Assembly (NCBI GenBank): GCA_027627225.1
Contig: JAPFQT010000161.1
Coordinates: 227,501-291,500, forward strand
Source of the DNA: Congeria kusceri
Lineage: Eukaryota > Mollusca > Bivalvia > Myida > Dreissenidae
DNA length: 64,000 bases
Reading direction: 5' to 3'
The notes below the pieces were generated by a model. The model was not told the origin of the DNA and did no database searches. It was given only the letters and a program-made list of their open reading frames with translations. This document shows, one piece after another, positions 62,255-64,000 of this stretch. Made by a program: the position numbers and the translations under genes. Every line of letters begins with the position of its first letter. Position 1 is the first letter of the stretch.

Positions 62255-62657
62255 CTGTGCGCCTCTTTGCTACCAGTTGTGCTATCTCCTGGTCCAGCTC
62301 TCGCTGTCTTAATTCCAACAAAGAATGAGAGGTATTCAGATCTTGGTCTGCTCTGTTTGATGTCTCTCTGAGGGATGTCAACCCCATTCCCATGTCATTA
62401 GGCAGCCCAAGGTATGCCATCGGTGTGCTTCTGTTACCCCCTCCCTCATTACCTGAAGTGAAATCTACCAAACCAATTAAATTTTTGGAAAGATTTCCCA
62501 CAATCTGAGAAAACAGGAGTAGATTCAAATCCCCATGTTTTTGCCTAAAATCAATTATTTGTATTGCTAGAGCCTCATCAATACCTGGGAGAGTACACAA
62601 TTCTTCCACAGTGGCAAAATTAACTTGAACAACCATTTTAATAACGTTCAAATTCAA
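62238..62657 (-). CDS. small leader ORF with helix-hairpin-helix motif
   Basis: 139 codons; MVVQVNF at 62636 is an equally good start. Residues about 11-43 (VNFATVEELCTLPGIDEALA, then IQIIDFRQKHGDL) match the ComEA-type helix-hairpin-helix: N-ATxEEL-xxLPGI-xxxxAxxII-xxRxxxG. The C-terminus is a charged helix (LRQRELDQEIAQLVAKR). HhH motifs usually bind DNA backbone non-specifically. The stop overlaps the Gag start by 17 nt in another frame, so it may be joined to Gag by frameshifting or by reinitiation. An N-terminal Gag extension is the main alternative. Confidence 0.7.
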   Translation of the reverse strand: MNLNVIKMVVQVNFATVEELCTLPGIDEALAIQIIDFRQKHGDLNLLLFSQIVGNLSKNLIGLVDFTSGNEGGGNRSTPMAYLGLPNDMGMGLTSLRETSNRADQDLNTSHSLLELRQRELDQEIAQLVAKRRTDVSSF

Positions 62658-62719
62658 AAATCTATGTTAAAATAATTCAAAAATAATGAAGTGTCAAATA
62701 AATACTTTTGACACTACTA

Positions 62720-62890
62720 GCCCACCATAGAAATGTATACAATATTTATGACCACTATGGCCCACCATAGAAGTGTACACAATGCATATGACCACTATGG
62801 CCCACCATAGAATCTCCAATTACTCTATTGGTTCACCATAGAATTGCACACAAGGTGTAAGATACTCACAGCCCACCATACAAATCTCCC
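62720..62890. repeat. 40-bp tandem repeat in the element leader
   Basis: Units start at 62720, 62760 and 62800 with GCCCACCATAGAA and end GACCACTATG. Two degenerate units follow at about 62842 and 62870, and GCCCACTTTAGAA occurs at 62943. They lie just upstream (in sense) of the helix-hairpin-helix ORF. Confidence 0.85.
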
Positions 62891-62899
62891 TTATTTTCA

Positions 62900-64000
62900 G
62901 GAAGGGTCACAAATCAGCAAATACCGATAACGATACAGTATTAGCCCACTTTAGAACAAGACGTTACACATCCTAAAGAAATTTTAGTCACATTAAAACA
63001 CTCAATTTCTGTACACAACTGAAATCTTTCTAGGGAAATATCTCAGAATAAACACCGTTCAACAGTGTAGAAAATTCCCCTTAATTAACAACCGCCTATT
63101 TTACATGGACAATAAGACCATATCACAGATTGCTAAAAAATAAAATATATGATTATGTACAACTATTTGTACAAATTCCCCCAGACACCATGCGCGATCA
63201 CTTAAATGAATCCTGTTTACGTTATTGCTGAACGTAAATAGTCTGCCTAGTCCGTATCTGACAAGTACAGGTGTCTCAGTCCAATAATTAATTACATATA
63301 ATGTAAACCACTTACTTTAACAATTATTAAACGAGATACCACAAGTACCGGATTAATTAATGAACTATTTTGATGTAAACAAATGAACAGTCCATTAACA
63401 ATTTTTCTTATCAGATAGACCCTCACATTTATAAATTCAACATTGCTTAAGGAATAATAACTATCTTCAATGACTGTTTAACTGGCTCACTCAAAATATT
63501 ATCCCTTACTTATACTTTGGTGAATTAGATTAACAACTACCGGATGGAAAATAGGCCAAAAAATATATACAATTACCCTTTCTATTGGAGAGTTATATTT
63601 TGATAACTTCCCTATTTCCCTCTCTATACCTACTGATACCAAATGTATATCCGGACTCTTTCCCCAAAAATATGGGTAATCAAGAAATAAACAAAACAAT
63701 TACCTCCCTTAGATAACTCCCAATAGGTATCAGAAAGTAAGCAAAAATTTTACCTCCCTTGTATAACTCCCTACAAGTGCTTATACACAACGTTTACACA
63801 AAACCACCAACCCGACTGGCATTAGCCAAAAAATTCACCCTGGTTACTAGTTTTGCGGTTATTACTTCAACAATTGACTTATAAACAGCACATTCAGCAC
63901 ATACCTTAATGCCGTGACAGGGAATTGAGACGAAATGCCCCAGTGGAGTTGACTGTTTCCAATAGTGTAGACGGTCCTGGACAAAAAAGCCCTAGTTGTT
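62900..64000 (-). other. leader region of the retroelement
   Basis: No long frame. It contains a duplicated TACCTCCCTT-GATAACTCCC block (63700-63775) and two dispersed hairpins (63927, 63979). A primer-binding site and the 5' LTR were not recognised. Confidence 0.5.

Larger units (their letters stand above)
52800..64000 (-). mobile_element. Ty3/gypsy-type LTR retroelement with TatD ORF
   Basis: In sense order on the minus strand: leader (64000-62658), ORF with helix-hairpin-helix (62657-62238), Gag (62254-60584), Pol (60581-55902), ORF3 with TatD nuclease (55890-53380), and a 3' LTR-like region ending near 52800. All four frames are open. The 5' LTR was not identified and probably lies beyond 64000, so the target duplication cannot be checked. 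Short hairpins GGGGY...RTCCC recur throughout. Confidence 0.88.

Noticed and set aside
62900..64000. 5' LTR of the retroelement
   Set aside because: No stretch here matches the 52.8-53.4 kb region apart from the short hairpins, so the 5' LTR was not called.

Overview
The window looks like nuclear DNA of a bivalve mollusc. It is AT-rich and gene-poor, with GT-AG introns, very long trinucleotide microsatellites, and repeat types I associate with bivalves: the CTCCGAAA...TTTCGGGGGAG repeat near 33.1 kb and the GATCAGCCTGTG...CACAGGCTGATC hairpin near 35.9 kb. The organism is inferred from content; no species marker was found. Most of the sequence is mobile elements, their remains, tandem repeats and introns.

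Region by region. 0-4 kb: tandem repeats and a degenerate tRNA-like sequence. 4.08-7.59 kb, minus strand: a seven-exon gene model for a single-Ig type I membrane protein of 509 aa, with every splice phase consistent. 7.05-9.69 kb: first copy of a segmental duplication whose second copy lies at 18.27-23.04 kb. Comparing the copies exposes a 240-bp MITE in copy A, a 2.5-kb LINE in copy B and a frameshift in the copy-B gene. 12.9-17.9 kb: huge ACT tracts and LINE debris. 24.98-25.58 kb: an L1-type ORF1 fragment abutting a 41-bp minisatellite. 25.6-41 kb: mainly non-coding, with several tandem repeats and two or three candidate exons of unknown genes on the plus strand. 42.87-45.63 kb: a decayed pogo/Tigger DNA transposon with inverted repeats, a TA duplication and an apparent intron. 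46.03-47.38 kb: a decayed piggyBac element. 50.6-51.6 kb: another LINE remnant.

The most important region is 52.8-64.0 kb, minus strand: a Ty3/gypsy-type LTR retroelement with intact reading frames and an unusual gene set. In sense order these are (i) a short ORF with a helix-hairpin-helix motif; (ii) Gag with a CCHC knuckle; (iii) Pol (protease, RT, RNase H, integrase) ending in a PHD finger, apparently reached by a -1 frameshift at TTTAAAC followed by a stem; and (iv) a third ORF in the env position that encodes a complete TatD-family metal-dependent nuclease domain behind a disordered basic region and a possible zinc finger. About twenty copies of a short hairpin, GGGGY-loop-RTCCC with compensatory stem changes, are scattered over the element. 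They sit in untranslated regions and protein linkers and are absent from the enzyme cores. I regard this element and its hairpins as the candidate undescribed system. Its 5' LTR was not found in the window.
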